Under the pieces are notes generated by a model that saw only the letters and a list, made by a program, of their open reading frames with translations, made no database searches and had not been told where the DNA came from. Source: Neogemmobacter tilapiae (GTDB lineage: Bacteria; Pseudomonadota; Alphaproteobacteria; Rhodobacterales; Rhodobacteraceae). From it: 64,000 bases of DNA. Each line of letters starts with the position of its first letter. Positions within the stretch are counted from its first letter, which is position 1. The stretch spans positions 299,494-363,493 of the forward strand of contig NZ_BMYJ01000003.1 in assembly GCF_014652215.1 (NCBI RefSeq), given 5' to 3'. Of this stretch, positions 18,946 through 28,276 are shown piece by piece. The translations under genes were made by a program, and so were the position numbers.

Positions 18946-20196
18946 TCACCCCCTCAACGCCCCACCCTCAACGCCCGCAATCCGCACGTTCATCAGCGTC
19001 CCCTCGGGCATATCCACGCCAAACCGCACTTCGGTAAACTGCTCCGTCCGCCCCATCCTTGGCCCTTCGGTCAGCACCCGGTGTTCCACGCCCACTTGCG
19101 CCTCCAAGTGCCGCGCCAAGGCCAAATCCCCAGCCAAACGCAACCGCCCAGCGCGTTCCTTGCGGATATCCCCCGGCACTTGCGGCATGCGGGCGGCGGG
19201 GGTTCCCTTGCGGGCGGAATAGGGGAAGACGTGCAGGAAGGTCAGGCCGCAATCCTCCACCAGCCGCAAGCTGTTCTCAAACATCGCTTCCGTCTCGGTC
19301 GGGAAACCCGCAATCAGATCGGCGCCAAAGATCATGTCGGGGCGCAAACGCCGCGCCTCCTCACAGAATCGGATCGAATCATCCCGCAAATGGCGGCGTT
19401 TCATCCGCTTCAGGATCATGTCATCGCCCGCCTGCAAGGACAGGTGCAGATGGGGCATCAGGCGGGGTTCGGTGGCGATGGCTTGCATCAGGTTCTCATC
19501 CGCCTCGATCGAATCGATCGAACTGATCCGCAGGCGCGGCAGATCGGGCACCAGCCGCAGGATGCGCATGACCAGATCGCCAAGACGCGGCAGGCCGGGA
19601 AGGTCAGCGCCCCATGAGGTCAGGTCGACCCCTGTCAAGACAACCTCAAGAAAACCCTTGTCCACCAAGCGTTTGATCTGGTCGATCACCACCCCCGCCG
19701 GGACGGACCGAGAATTTCCCCGGCCAAAGGGGATGATGCAGAACGTGCAGCGGTGGTCACAGCCGTTTTGCACCTGCACATAGGCGCGGTGGCGGCCGAA
19801 ACCGTCGATCAGATGCCCCGCCGTTTCGCGCACCGACATGATGTCATCGACCTGCACCTTTTCGGTCTGCCCGATGAAATCGGCCCCCATTCCGGCCCAG
19901 GTTTCCGGCTTCATCTTTTCCGTGTTGCCGATGACCCGCGTCACCTCGGCCATCGCGGCAAAGGTTTCGGGTTCGGTCTGCGCCGCGCAGCCCGTTACGA
20001 TGATCTGCGCATGCGGGTTGTCGCGCGACAGGCGGCGGATGTCTTGCTTGGCTTTGCGCACAGCCTCGGCTGTCACGGCGCAGGTGTTCACGATCACCGC
20101 GTTTTGCAGGCCCGCCTTGGCGGCCAGTTCGCGCATCGCTTCGGTTTCATAGGCGTTCAGACGGCAGCCCAGCGTTTCAAAGACCGGGGCGTTCAT
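18946..20196 (-). CDS. mtaB: MtaB, tRNA t6A37 methylthiotransferase
   Basis: A 416-residue radical-SAM methylthiotransferase that converts t6A to ms2t6A at position 37 of tRNAs reading ANN codons. The N-terminal UPF0004 domain provides cysteines for a second 4Fe-4S cluster ([25 protein letters not shown]). The radical SAM CxxxCxxC is [10 protein letters not shown]-terminal TRAM-type region follows. The ATG overlaps the dapF stop (ATGA), so dapF and mtaB form an operon. Confidence 0.93.
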   Translation of the reverse strand: MNAPVFETLGCRLNAYETEAMRELAAKAGLQNAVIVNTCAVTAEAVRKAKQDIRRLSRDNPHAQIIVTGCAAQTEPETFAAMAEVTRVIGNTEKMKPETWAGMGADFIGQTEKVQVDDIMSVRETAGHLIDGFGRHRAYVQVQNGCDHRCTFCIIPFGRGNSRSVPAGVVIDQIKRLVDKGFLEVVLTGVDLTSWGADLPGLPRLGDLVMRILRLVPDLPRLRISSIDSIEADENLMQAIATEPRLMPHLHLSLQAGDDMILKRMKRRHLRDDSIRFCEEARRLRPDMIFGADLIAGFPTETEAMFENSLRLVEDCGLTFLHVFPYSARKGTPAARMPQVPGDIRKERAGRLRLAGDLALARHLEAQVGVEHRVLTEGPRMGRTEQFTEVRFGVDMPEGTLMNVRIAGVEGGALRG

Positions 20197-21032
20197 GCCA
20201 GTGCCATCATCGCGGGGGTCAGGCGGCCCTCAAACACATAGGCGACAGGCCCGGTCAGCCAAACGCCATCCTCGCGCCAATCGGCGACCAACTGGCCGCC
20301 ATCGACATCAATCACCACCCGACGCCCCGTCAGGCCGCGCCGATGGGCGGCCACGGCGGCGGCACAAGCGCCCGAACCGCAGGCCAGTGTGACGCCCGTC
20401 CCGCGTTCCCAAACGCGCATCCGCAGATGGTCGGGGGCGATCAGGCTGATGAATTCCACGTTGGTCTTTTCGGGGAACAGGGGATCATTCTCATAACGCG
20501 GGCCAAGGGTCAGCAAATCCACCGCCTCGGCATCCGCCACAGGGAATACGCAATGCGGATTGCCCATGCCCACGGCCAAGGGCGCGCCGTCCAAGGGAAG
20601 GGCCGTCAGATCAACATCGCCCGACAGGGGAACCTGCTGCCAGTCCAGCAAGGGCTGGCCCATGTTCACACTGACCCGGCCCTGATCATCCCGCACGGCC
20701 TGCAAGGCCCCCCGCGCGGTTTTCAGAACCACCGCATCGGCCCCGGTTTCCACCATCACCAGATCGGCCACGCAGCGCGTGGCATTGCCGCAGGCCCCCG
20801 CCCGGCTTCCATCGCTGTTCCAGAAATCCAGCTTCAGCCCCGGCGTGCCCCCGCCATGCAGTTCCGCCAGCTGATCATAGCCAACCCCCCGGTGCCTGTC
20901 GCCTATCGCCTGCGCCAAGGCAGCCGTCATCATCGGCCCGCCTTTCCCGCGCGAGTCGATCACCACAAAGTCATTGCCCGCCCCGTGCATTTTCACAAAG
21001 CGCAACCCGGATTCGTTTCTGTCCAGCATCAT
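20193..21032 (-). CDS. dapF: DapF, diaminopimelate epimerase
   Basis: A 279-residue enzyme that interconverts LL- and meso-diaminopimelate for lysine and peptidoglycan synthesis. It is a two-cysteine, cofactor-independent epimerase with [12 protein letters not shown] near the N-terminus. The first catalytic cysteine is in GACGNATRC (usually CGNGARC, so slightly variant) and the second is in [14 protein letters not shown]. It is the first gene of the dapF-mtaB pair; either of two adjacent ATGs at 21032 and 21029 could start it. Confidence 0.94.
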   Translation of the reverse strand: MMLDRNESGLRFVKMHGAGNDFVVIDSRGKGGPMMTAALAQAIGDRHRGVGYDQLAELHGGGTPGLKLDFWNSDGSRAGACGNATRCVADLVMVETGADAVVLKTARGALQAVRDDQGRVSVNMGQPLLDWQQVPLSGDVDLTALPLDGAPLAVGMGNPHCVFPVADAEAVDLLTLGPRYENDPLFPEKTNVEFISLIAPDHLRMRVWERGTGVTLACGSGACAAAVAAHRRGLTGRRVVIDVDGGQLVADWREDGVWLTGPVAYVFEGRLTPAMMALA

Positions 21033-21096
21033 GGGCCCCGTTTACGCGCTTGCAGAAGAATTTGCCAGATCGCGCGAAATTCTGGCAGATTGCCCC

Positions 21097-21125
21097 TTGA
21101 CCCCCCCGAGTTAAGTTTCTATCCC
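21097..21125 (+). promoter_or_regulatory. Candidate promoter of tRNA-Lys
   Basis: TTGACC, a 17-base spacer and TATCCC lie just upstream of the tRNA, placing transcription start a few bases before position 21136. The -10 match is modest. Confidence 0.45.
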
Positions 21126-21135
21126 CCGCCGCAGT

Positions 21136-21211
21136 GGGCCGGTAGCTCAGTTGGTAGAGCAACTGACTTTTAATCAGTAGGTCTCGGGTTCGAGCCCCGA
21201 CCGGCTCACCA
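21136..21211 (+). tRNA. tRNA-Lys (anticodon TTT)
   Basis: A 76-base cloverleaf: acceptor GGGCCGG with CCGGCTC (one G-T wobble), D arm AGCTCAGTTGGTAGAGC, anticodon loop CTTTTAA with anticodon TTT, T arm with GGTTCGAGCCC, and encoded CCA. Confidence 0.96.
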
Positions 21212-21221
21212 TTTCACCGCC

Positions 21222-21261
21222 ATGCAAAGCAAAAGTCACCACGTTGTGGCTTTGCTTTGCA
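21222..21261. repeat. Long inverted repeat downstream of tRNA-Lys
   Basis: ATGCAAAGCAAA at 21222-21233 is mirrored by TTTGCTTTGCAT ending at 21261, with CCAC/GTGG closing the hairpin inside. It lies 11 bases after the tRNA and could act as a terminator or processing stem, though no T run follows. Confidence 0.6.
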
Positions 21262-21303
21262 TAGGTCGGTCGTTCCCTGTCGATGAAAGACCAGAGGGCC
21301 CAG

Positions 21304-21329
21304 CAAAAAGCCCGGCATTTCGGCCGGGC
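21304..21329 (-). terminator. Intrinsic terminator of pheT
   Basis: On the minus strand a GCCCGGC stem with a six-base loop is followed by a TTTTT run. It lies about 25 bases beyond the pheT stop. Confidence 0.88.
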
Positions 21330-21353
21330 CTTGGGCAGTTCTCTGGCGCGCAA

Positions 21354-23771
21354 TCAGCCGCGCAAGACGCCACCTGTCGCTTTGGCCACCTTTTCGATGA
21401 TTCTGGCGCTGACCGCCTCAATCTCGGCTTCGGTCAGGGTCTTGTCGGTCGGCTGCAAGCGCACCGAAATGGCCAGCGACTTTTTCCCAGCGCCCATCTG
21501 CGCCTCGGCCTTGTCGCCGGTGAACTGGTCGAACACCCGCACCGCCGCGATCAGCGCCTTGTCGGCCCCTTGCGCGGCGTTGACCATTGTCAAAGCCTCC
21601 ACCCCTTTGTCCACCACAAACGCAAAGTCCCGTTCCACCGGTTGCAGGTCGCTGGCTTGCAGCGCCGCCTTGGCGGTGGCGTTCACCTTTGGCTGCGGCA
21701 CGGCCTCAAGATAGACCGTCAGCGCCATCGCAGGCCCTTTCACATCCATCGCGGCCAAAACTTTCGGATGCACCTCGCCGAACATCGCCAGTTTCACCGG
21801 CCCAAGGCCGATTTCGCCCGAACGGCCCGGATGGAACCAGCCTTCGACCTTGCGCCCGACCTGCACGCGCTGCGGCGCGCCAAGGGCGGCCAGAACCGCC
21901 TCGGCATCGGCCTTGGCGTCGAACACATCGACCATCCGGCGCGAGCCATGCGGATCGCGCGCCGCCTGTGCGCCGACCAGCAGCGCCGTCGCCTGCACCC
22001 GCTGCTCGCCCGGTTCGCCGCCCGTGAAGACCGGCCCCAGTTCAAACAGCGCCAGATCCATGAAACCCCGCGCCTGATTGCGCGCCGCCGCGCGCAGCAG
22101 GCCGGGCAAAAGATCGGGCCGCATATGCGACATTTCCGAAGAAATCGGGTTGTCCACCCGCAGGGCATCGGAACCGCCGCCGAACAGCGCAGCCGCGCCT
22201 GCATCAATAAAGCTGTAGGTGACGCATTCGTTGTAACCCAAGGCCGCCAGCGTCCGCCGCGCTGCCTTTTCACGCTTTTGCAGCGGTGTCAGGATGGGTT
22301 TCGGCACGCCCGGCAGCATGCGGGCCATAGGCTGGCCTTTGAGGTTCGACAGCGAGGCGACGCGGGCCACCTCTTCCACCAAATCCGCCTCACCCTGCAC
22401 ATCGGGCCGCCAGCCGGGTGGGAAAGCTTGGTTGCCCTCCAAGCGGAAGCCCAGCGCGGTGAGCGTCTGACGCTGTTCCGATTCGGGGATGTCGAGGCCC
22501 ACCAGCGCGCCGACACGGGCCGGATCAAAGCGATAGCTGCGGGTCATGTCGGGGATGGCCCCGTCGATGACCACATCGGAAGGCGTGCCGCCGCAAAGGT
22601 CCAGAATCATCTGCGTCGCCAGTTCCAATCCATCGACCGTAAAGGCCGGATCAATGCCGCGTTCAAAGCGATAGCGGGCGTCGGAGTTGATTTTCAGCGC
22701 GCGGCCCGTGGCGGCAATGGTGATCGGATCCCACCAAGCGCTTTCCAGAAACACATCGACGGTTTCCGGCGTGCAGCCCGAGACTTCGCCACCCATGATG
22801 CCCGCCAGACTTTCCGGCCCCTGATCATCGGAGATCAGCATCTGGCCCGCCGCCAGCGTATAGGTCTTGCCGTCTAGGGCCAGCAGCTCCTCACCCCCCT
22901 TGGCGGGATGAATGCGCAGGTCGCCTTTGACCTTGGCCGCGTCAAAGACATGCAGGGGGCGGGACAGGCCGAAGGTGAAATAGTTGGTGATGTCGACAAG
23001 GGCCGAGATGGGGCGCAGCCCGATGGCCTTTAGCCGCGCCTGCATCCAATCGGGCGAAGGGCCGTTCTTGACGCCGCGAATGACGCGGCCCGAAAAGACG
23101 GGGCAGCCTTTGGCCTTCAAAGCCGGGTCAATCTGCACGCCGATGGGCGAAGGGAATTGGCCTTTGATGGCGACAATTGGCATGTCTTTCAGCTTGCCCA
23201 AACCGCGGGCCGCCAGATCGCGGGCAATGCCGCGCACGCCCAAGGCATCGGGGCGGTTCGGGGTGATCTTGACCCAGATCATCGGGTCATTGAGGCCCTT
23301 GTAGTCGATGTAGCGTTGGCCGAGTAGCGTGCCTTCGGGCAGTTCGATGATGCCATCGTGGTCTTCGGACAGTTCCAGTTCGCGTTCGGAACACATCATG
23401 CCGTTCGATTCAACGCCGCGAATGACCCCCGGTTTCAGATCAACGCCGGTGCCCGGCACATGGGTTCCGGGCGGGGCGAAAACGCCAATCAGGCCGGTGC
23501 GGGCATTGGGGGCACCGCAAACAACCTGCACCTCGACCGATGGGCCATCCGGCCCTTCTGGCCTCGTTTCCACCCGGCAGACGCGCAGGCGGTCGGCGTT
23601 GGGATGTTGCGAGGCCTCGATGATGCGGGCCACGCGGAAGGCCCCCAGCCGGGCTGCCGGATCCTCGACCCCTTCGACCTCATGCCCCAGATCGGTCAGG
23701 GCGAACAGGATTTCGTCCAGCGAGGCCGAGGTTTCCAGATGGTCTTTCAGCCAGGACAGGGTGAATTTCAT
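21354..23771 (-). CDS. pheT: PheT, phenylalanyl-tRNA synthetase beta subunit
   Basis: An 805-residue subunit of the alpha2-beta2 PheRS that charges tRNA-Phe. Domain order: N-terminal MKFTLSWLKDHLET; tRNA-binding EMAP-like domain (about 40-150, CGAPNARTG); B3/B4 editing domain; B5 domain; catalytic-like core; and the C-terminal FDX-ACB anticodon-binding domain ending in FDQFTGDKAEAQ and LTEAEIEAVSARIIEKVAK. Length is normal. pheS is not in the window between pheT and its neighbour. A TetR-like gene starts 112 bases away on the opposite strand. Confidence 0.95.
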   Translation of the reverse strand: MKFTLSWLKDHLETSASLDEILFALTDLGHEVEGVEDPAARLGAFRVARIIEASQHPNADRLRVCRVETRPEGPDGPSVEVQVVCGAPNARTGLIGVFAPPGTHVPGTGVDLKPGVIRGVESNGMMCSERELELSEDHDGIIELPEGTLLGQRYIDYKGLNDPMIWVKITPNRPDALGVRGIARDLAARGLGKLKDMPIVAIKGQFPSPIGVQIDPALKAKGCPVFSGRVIRGVKNGPSPDWMQARLKAIGLRPISALVDITNYFTFGLSRPLHVFDAAKVKGDLRIHPAKGGEELLALDGKTYTLAAGQMLISDDQGPESLAGIMGGEVSGCTPETVDVFLESAWWDPITIAATGRALKINSDARYRFERGIDPAFTVDGLELATQMILDLCGGTPSDVVIDGAIPDMTRSYRFDPARVGALVGLDIPESEQRQTLTALGFRLEGNQAFPPGWRPDVQGEADLVEEVARVASLSNLKGQPMARMLPGVPKPILTPLQKREKAARRTLAALGYNECVTYSFIDAGAAALFGGGSDALRVDNPISSEMSHMRPDLLPGLLRAAARNQARGFMDLALFELGPVFTGGEPGEQRVQATALLVGAQAARDPHGSRRMVDVFDAKADAEAVLAALGAPQRVQVGRKVEGWFHPGRSGEIGLGPVKLAMFGEVHPKVLAAMDVKGPAMALTVYLEAVPQPKVNATAKAALQASDLQPVERDFAFVVDKGVEALTMVNAAQGADKALIAAVRVFDQFTGDKAEAQMGAGKKSLAISVRLQPTDKTLTEAEIEAVSARIIEKVAKATGGVLRG

Positions 23772-23883
23772 GGCAAGGGTCCGCAGATAAGTTGTGACCG
23801 CACGGGATTAGCCGAAGCCGGACCAAAGTAAAAGGGCGCGGATTTGGCTTTACTTTAGGCCAAGGCCGCTTAGTCATTTCGGC

Positions 23884-24375
23884 ATGGGACGCCAGAAACT
23901 TGTATCCGATGCCGAAGTCTTTGCCCTGATCCGCCCGCTTTTGGTGGCGGGGGGCGAAAAAGCCGTGTCCTTTGGGACGGTTTCAAGGGCGACGGGGCTG
24001 GCGGGGGCGACGCTGGTGCAAAGGTTTGGCACGGCGGATGGGATGATCAACGCCTTGGCGCGGGCGGAATGGGCGGCCTTGCAGGCGCGGCTGGCGGACC
24101 TGCCCGATGGGGCGGCGCATCAGGCGTTGAAAGCCTTGGGGGCGTTTCCGGCCTGGCTTTTGGTGATCAGCCAGCGCGAGGTGGGGCTGCGGCAGACGGC
24201 GCTGGATTTCCGGGTGGCGGTGCAGGCGGAACTGGCGGGGCGTCTGGGGGGCGGGGCCAAGGGCCATGAACAGGCGGCGCTGGCCTTTGCCCTTTGGCAG
24301 GGTCAGGCGCTTTGGGAGGCTTTGGGGGACAAAGACTTTCGCCTGAAGGATGGGATGAAGCGGATCAGCGGGTAA
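23884..24375 (+). CDS. TetR-like helix-turn-helix protein
   Basis: A 163-residue protein. Residues about 8-55 resemble a TetR N-terminal helix-turn-helix (AEVFALIRPLLVAGGEKAVSFGTVSRATGLAGATLVQRFG). The remaining all-helical part is Ala/Gln-rich and could form the ligand-binding/dimerisation domain, but it is shorter than a typical TetR protein (about 190-220). It is divergent from pheT and its target is unknown. Confidence 0.6.
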   Translation: MGRQKLVSDAEVFALIRPLLVAGGEKAVSFGTVSRATGLAGATLVQRFGTADGMINALARAEWAALQARLADLPDGAAHQALKALGAFPAWLLVISQREVGLRQTALDFRVAVQAELAGRLGGGAKGHEQAALAFALWQGQALWEALGDKDFRLKDGMKRISG

Positions 24376-24396
24376 GGGCAGGGGCGGCCCGGCAGG

Positions 24397-24428
24397 AAAA
24401 AGGGGCCGTTCCGGCATGGAACGACCCC
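24397..24428 (-). terminator. Intrinsic terminator of the BCCT transporter gene
   Basis: On the minus strand an 11-bp stem (one mismatch; 24402-24412 with 24418-24428) is followed by TTTTT. It starts about 22 bases past the transporter stop. Confidence 0.85.
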
Positions 24429-24449
24429 AGGGATTAAGCTTGGTTTGGG

Positions 24450-26084
24450 TTAGGAAGCGGCGCGGCCCTGACGTTCCCGCATCCCATCGCGGATGATGGC
24501 CTTGATCAGCGCCACCCCCATAAGGGCCAGCACAAAGCTGAAGGGCAGCGCGCCGATGATCATGGCGGTCTGGATGGCCGACAGACCCCCGGCGAACAGC
24601 AGGGCGGCGATCACCAACGTCAGGGCGACGCCCCAGACGACGATGTGAATCCGGCCCTTCTGCGTCTCATCCCCGGCGGCATTGATCGTGTTGATGATCA
24701 GCACCGCCGAATCTGCCGAGGTGACAAGATAGGTCAGCAGCAAGACCACCAGCAGCGCCGACATGGCGACGGCCAGCGTTGGCGACAGCAGTTGGTTGAC
24801 CGTCACGAACAATTGGCTGGAGAGGCTGGCATCGAGAATGGCACCGCCCGCACCGCCGTTCAGTTCCAGATCAATGGCAGTGCCCCCCGCCATGGCGAAC
24901 CAGATGAAGCACATGAGCGAGGGGACAACCATGGCACCCAGCACATATTCCCGCAGGCTGCGCCCTTTCGAGATCCGCGCCAGAAACAGGCCAACGAAGG
25001 GGGCAAAGGCGATCCACCAAGCCCAGTAGAAGATGGTCCAAGACCCCTGCCATCCGGCCAAGGCATCGCCGGTTTCGGTGCCATCGGGTTGCCAGACGGT
25101 GAACATCATGGCGGGAAGCGCCAGAAGATAATCCCCAATGCCGACAAACAGCGCCTTGAGTGCAAAGGCCGTCGATCCGAACAGCAGCAGAAAGGCCAGA
25201 AAGAAGAAGGTCAGGCCCATGTTCAGGTTCGACAGCCATTTGATGCCCTTGCCGACGCCTGACAGCGCCGACAGCGTCGAAAGGCCCATGACAAGCAACA
25301 GCGCCACGACCATCGCCGCATTGCTGGGGCTGCCATCGGCGGCCATCAGCCAGCCCGCGCCCGAAATGTTGTGCAAGCCGCTGGCGAATTGCGACACACC
25401 AAAGCCGATGGTCACGGCCACGCCCAGCACCGTGGCGATCACCGCCACAATGTCGATCACATGGCCCAGCCCGCCGGACAGGCTGCTGCCGAACAGCGGC
25501 GTCAGCCCTGAACGGATCGTCAGCGGCAGGCCGCGCCGATAGCTGAAAAAGGCCAAGGCCAGCCCAGTCAGGGCATAGCAACCCCAAGCCGTCAGCCCCC
25601 AATGCAGAAAAGACCACTTGAACGCGCTGCGCACCACGTCGGCGCTTTCGGCCTGCATCTGGCCCATGATGATTTCGGGATTGGTCGAAAAGTGATAAAT
25701 CGGCTCACCGGTGGAATAGGTTAGCATCCCGATGCCGATCCCGGCCCCGAACATCATCGAGAACCAGGAAAAGGTGGAGAACTCGGGCTTTTCCCCCTCG
25801 GCCCCCAGCCGGATGCGCCCGGTCGAAGGCCAGATGGCCAGCGCCAGACAGGTCAAAAGGTAAAAGGCCATCACCAGGATGTACCAAGTACCAAAGGATT
25901 TCAGCAGATAGCCGTTCACCGCCGAAAGCATATCGCCCGCTTGCTGCGGAAAGGCCGCCGCCCAGACGATCAGCAGGCCCACCAGAATTTTCGATCCGAC
26001 GGTGACGATGGTGTTGAAGCCCTCATAAAAACCGGAATTGGCGGTTTCGATGGGCAGGTCCGTAAGGGGTGGCTTGATGGTCAT
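24450..26084 (-). CDS. BCCT-family transporter (betaine/choline/carnitine type)
   Basis: A 544-residue inner-membrane secondary transporter with about 12 hydrophobic helices. The BCCT Trp-rich signature segment is present (FYWAWWIAFAPFVGLFLARISKGRS), as is the glycine-rich MFGAGIGIGMLTYSTGEP stretch in the sodium/substrate region, so uptake of a quaternary ammonium compatible solute is likely. A long C-terminal osmosensory tail is not evident. ATG 26084 has an AGGGAG ribosome binding site. No choline oxidation genes are nearby. Confidence 0.92.
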   Translation of the reverse strand: MTIKPPLTDLPIETANSGFYEGFNTIVTVGSKILVGLLIVWAAAFPQQAGDMLSAVNGYLLKSFGTWYILVMAFYLLTCLALAIWPSTGRIRLGAEGEKPEFSTFSWFSMMFGAGIGIGMLTYSTGEPIYHFSTNPEIIMGQMQAESADVVRSAFKWSFLHWGLTAWGCYALTGLALAFFSYRRGLPLTIRSGLTPLFGSSLSGGLGHVIDIVAVIATVLGVAVTIGFGVSQFASGLHNISGAGWLMAADGSPSNAAMVVALLLVMGLSTLSALSGVGKGIKWLSNLNMGLTFFFLAFLLLFGSTAFALKALFVGIGDYLLALPAMMFTVWQPDGTETGDALAGWQGSWTIFYWAWWIAFAPFVGLFLARISKGRSLREYVLGAMVVPSLMCFIWFAMAGGTAIDLELNGGAGGAILDASLSSQLFVTVNQLLSPTLAVAMSALLVVLLLTYLVTSADSAVLIINTINAAGDETQKGRIHIVVWGVALTLVIAALLFAGGLSAIQTAMIIGALPFSFVLALMGVALIKAIIRDGMRERQGRAAS

Positions 26085-26277
26085 GTCTAACTCCCTATGT
26101 TACGTCCCGGCGCGTTTCACGCTCTTGTGACGCGGCGAAAATGCGGCATGTCACAGATTTGCGACGACCAGTCGCGAAGCATCGGGCCCTAAAAACGACA
26201 CTGGTGTCGATTTTTCGACGCAGCCGTCTTGGGGCCACAGGGATTTTGCTGGGGAGAGAAAGGGATTCAGCCGGATT

Positions 26278-26517
26278 TCAGCTGTTAGACCAGCGCTGCC
26301 ACAGCCAGATCAGCACCGCGGCGCCCAAGACGGCGCCGACAAAACCGGCGGTCCATCCTGCAATTGTGACCAGCACGCGCAGGATCAGCCAGCCGACAAA
26401 GGCCCCGCCGACACCGATGGCCATGGTGGTCGGCACATCGGTTTGCACCTTCATCAGCCGCGTGGCCAGAAAGCCCGCAGCGGTGCCGATGATCAGGATC
26501 AGCAGGATGGATGGCAT
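26278..26517 (-). CDS. Small GlsB/YeaQ/YmgE-type membrane protein
   Basis: A 79-residue protein almost wholly made of three hydrophobic segments (ILLILIIGTAAGFLATRLM, TMAIGVGGAFVGWLILRVL, FVGAVLGAAVLIWLWQRW) with the Gly-rich pattern of transglycosylase-associated YeaQ/YmgE-like proteins. Start is placed at ATG 26517 (MPSILLI). An ATG seven codons upstream is possible. Function unknown, often linked to stress. Confidence 0.7.
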   Translation of the reverse strand: MPSILLILIIGTAAGFLATRLMKVQTDVPTTMAIGVGGAFVGWLILRVLVTIAGWTAGFVGAVLGAAVLIWLWQRWSNS

Positions 26518-26561
26518 GGACGTTCCCCTTTCCCGCAAGATGGGGGGTCAGGCCTTTGCCA

Positions 26562-27140
26562 TCAAGCCCCCAGAGGTTTTGTCAGCAGCACCCATTCGCT
26601 GGCCTCGACCGCCCAATCGCCTTTCACCACATTGCGCCTTGCGCGTTCTTGGTATCCCTTGGCCCGATAGAGCCGCTGCGCCTCGGCATGGGTGTCGGCG
26701 GCGATCAGGCTGATCACGCTTTTGCCCATCGCGTGGGCCACCACCTCGGCCTGCGCCAAAAGCGCCGAACCGCAGCCGCGGCCGCGATGGGCCGGATCGG
26801 TCGCCAGAACGTTCAGATACCAGGAACCCGGCGCCAAAGCCTCAAGCTGTAGCAGGGGCACAAAGATTTCGGGCGTGTCGGGGTCAATCCCGCCCGGTTC
26901 TTCATCGGCTGGATAGCCCAAAAGGCAGGCCGCCACCGCGCCATCCACCTCGGCCAGCCAAGCGTTGCTAAAGGAGAAGTTGCCCACCGCCCGCGCCGCC
27001 CTTTCGCGGCCATAGGCCAAGGCATCGCCCTCTGGCCCCACCGATTTCCGCCAGAAATGCAGCGGCAGATCATCCGCCGCCATATTGATGAACCGCACCA
27101 GATCGCCCGCATCCGACGCTTTTGCCTTACGGATCAACAT
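26562..27140 (-). CDS. GNAT-family N-acetyltransferase
   Basis: A 192-residue GNAT protein: MLIRKAKASDAGDLVRFIN opening, LNVLATDPAHRGRGCGSALL as the acetyl-CoA binding segment (Q/R-x-x-G-x-G form), and AQRLYRAKGYQERARR near the end. Start set at ATG 27140, where the family N-terminus begins; the frame is open further upstream without resemblance to GNAT proteins. Divergent from the cupin gene. Substrate unknown. Confidence 0.85.
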   Translation of the reverse strand: MLIRKAKASDAGDLVRFINMAADDLPLHFWRKSVGPEGDALAYGRERAARAVGNFSFSNAWLAEVDGAVAACLLGYPADEEPGGIDPDTPEIFVPLLQLEALAPGSWYLNVLATDPAHRGRGCGSALLAQAEVVAHAMGKSVISLIAADTHAEAQRLYRAKGYQERARRNVVKGDWAVEASEWVLLTKPLGA

Positions 27141-27223
27141 CCCCGCCCCCTTCTTGCCTTGCCAGCCGCACCCCGCCGCCCTACCACAGGCCAACAACCC
27201 CGCCAAATCCTGAAAGGACTGTC

Positions 27224-27577
27224 ATGAGCGATATGGTTTTCCGCTTTCCCGCCCCCGGACCCGAGCCGCTGCTGACCGATCTGGAAGGCTGGGTGAAGGT
27301 TGAGGGCAACCCGACGATGAAAACCTGGGTGCAGCATACGTCCATCGACGGCTGTCTGATCAGCGGCACATGGGAGGCCACCACCGGCACTTGGCACGCC
27401 AGTTACAAATTCTACGAATTCGTCCACCTGATCGAAGGCCAGATCACGATCACGCCGGATGGGGGAGCGGCTGTGACCCTGCATCCGGGCGATGGGTTTG
27501 TGGTGGAGCCGGGGTTCGCGGGGCATTGGCGGATTGAGAAGCCGGTGCGGAAGCATTTTTGTATTCGGTTGAAGTGA
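27224..27577 (+). CDS. Cupin-domain protein
   Basis: A 117-residue single cupin barrel. Cupin motif 1 is degenerate (the region KFYEFVHLIEGQITITPDGG) and motif 2 reads HPGDGFVVEPGFAGHW. This small type resembles the (S)-ureidoglycine aminohydrolase-like/DUF861 cupins, but activity cannot be assigned. ATG 27224 has GAAAGGA ahead of it; the frame extends upstream without homology. Confidence 0.8.
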   Translation: MSDMVFRFPAPGPEPLLTDLEGWVKVEGNPTMKTWVQHTSIDGCLISGTWEATTGTWHASYKFYEFVHLIEGQITITPDGGAAVTLHPGDGFVVEPGFAGHWRIEKPVRKHFCIRLK

Positions 27578-28276
27578 CGGGGGGGACTGAACCCACCGCA
27601 ACGGTCGGCCGGATCAGGCCGTGGCGTGCGGATTTAGCTGCCCTGCGTCGGGCAAAGGAGCGCGCTAGAGTTTGGCCGCGAAAAGTTATCCGTCCATGCG
27701 GCGACGCGGAAGAAAGCCGAGCTCAAAGCATGCGCGGGGCCGGTGGCTGCTTCCGTGTCGCATAAGGATCAAGGCTAGCTTGCAGTAGAAGAGCGGGGGT
27801 ACGATCTGATAGACGGGTTTGAAGGGCAAAGGCGTGATGGTCGCGCAGGATGGAATGGCGCGGGCGACTCATCCAGTCCACACGTCCTTTGACGGTGATG
27901 GTCAGCGATCAGGGTTTCAACCAAATGTAGTACATGTTGATAGAAGATATCGCGGCCGTGGCCGCGCGATATGTCTACGGTCACGAGGTCGGACAAGTTT
28001 ACCTCCAGGCCCGAACGCAATTCTCAATGTCTTCAGGTGGAATCTGATCGCTGAAGCCACCGCTCGACCGGCCACTTTTGGCTACAGCAAATGGTTCGAC
28101 AGCCGGTGGGTGGCAGTTGTTGGCCTGACCTTCGCAACGCAGCCTTTTCCCCGATTTTCATGCGTAGGCCGCTCTGCGGAAGGGGGCGGTGCCACCAGAG
28201 TGCAGAAAGCGCAGCTTGCTGCTGGTGTGGATTGGCAAAGTGGGCCTGCGCAGAACAAGCCGCCCGACCGCAAGAT
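27578..28276. other. Non-coding stretch with no recognisable gene
   Basis: Nearly 700 bases between the cupin and DUF2478 genes. Short open frames exist on both strands, but none has a family resemblance or a convincing ribosome binding site. A near-perfect hairpin (ATATCGCGGCC/GGCCGCGCGATAT, 27947-27972) is present. It looks like eroded former coding sequence or an old insertion scar. Confidence 0.5.

Noticed and set aside
21222..22877. A 551-codon open frame opposite pheT
   Set aside because: Same reason: antisense to a well-recognised synthetase gene, no domain.
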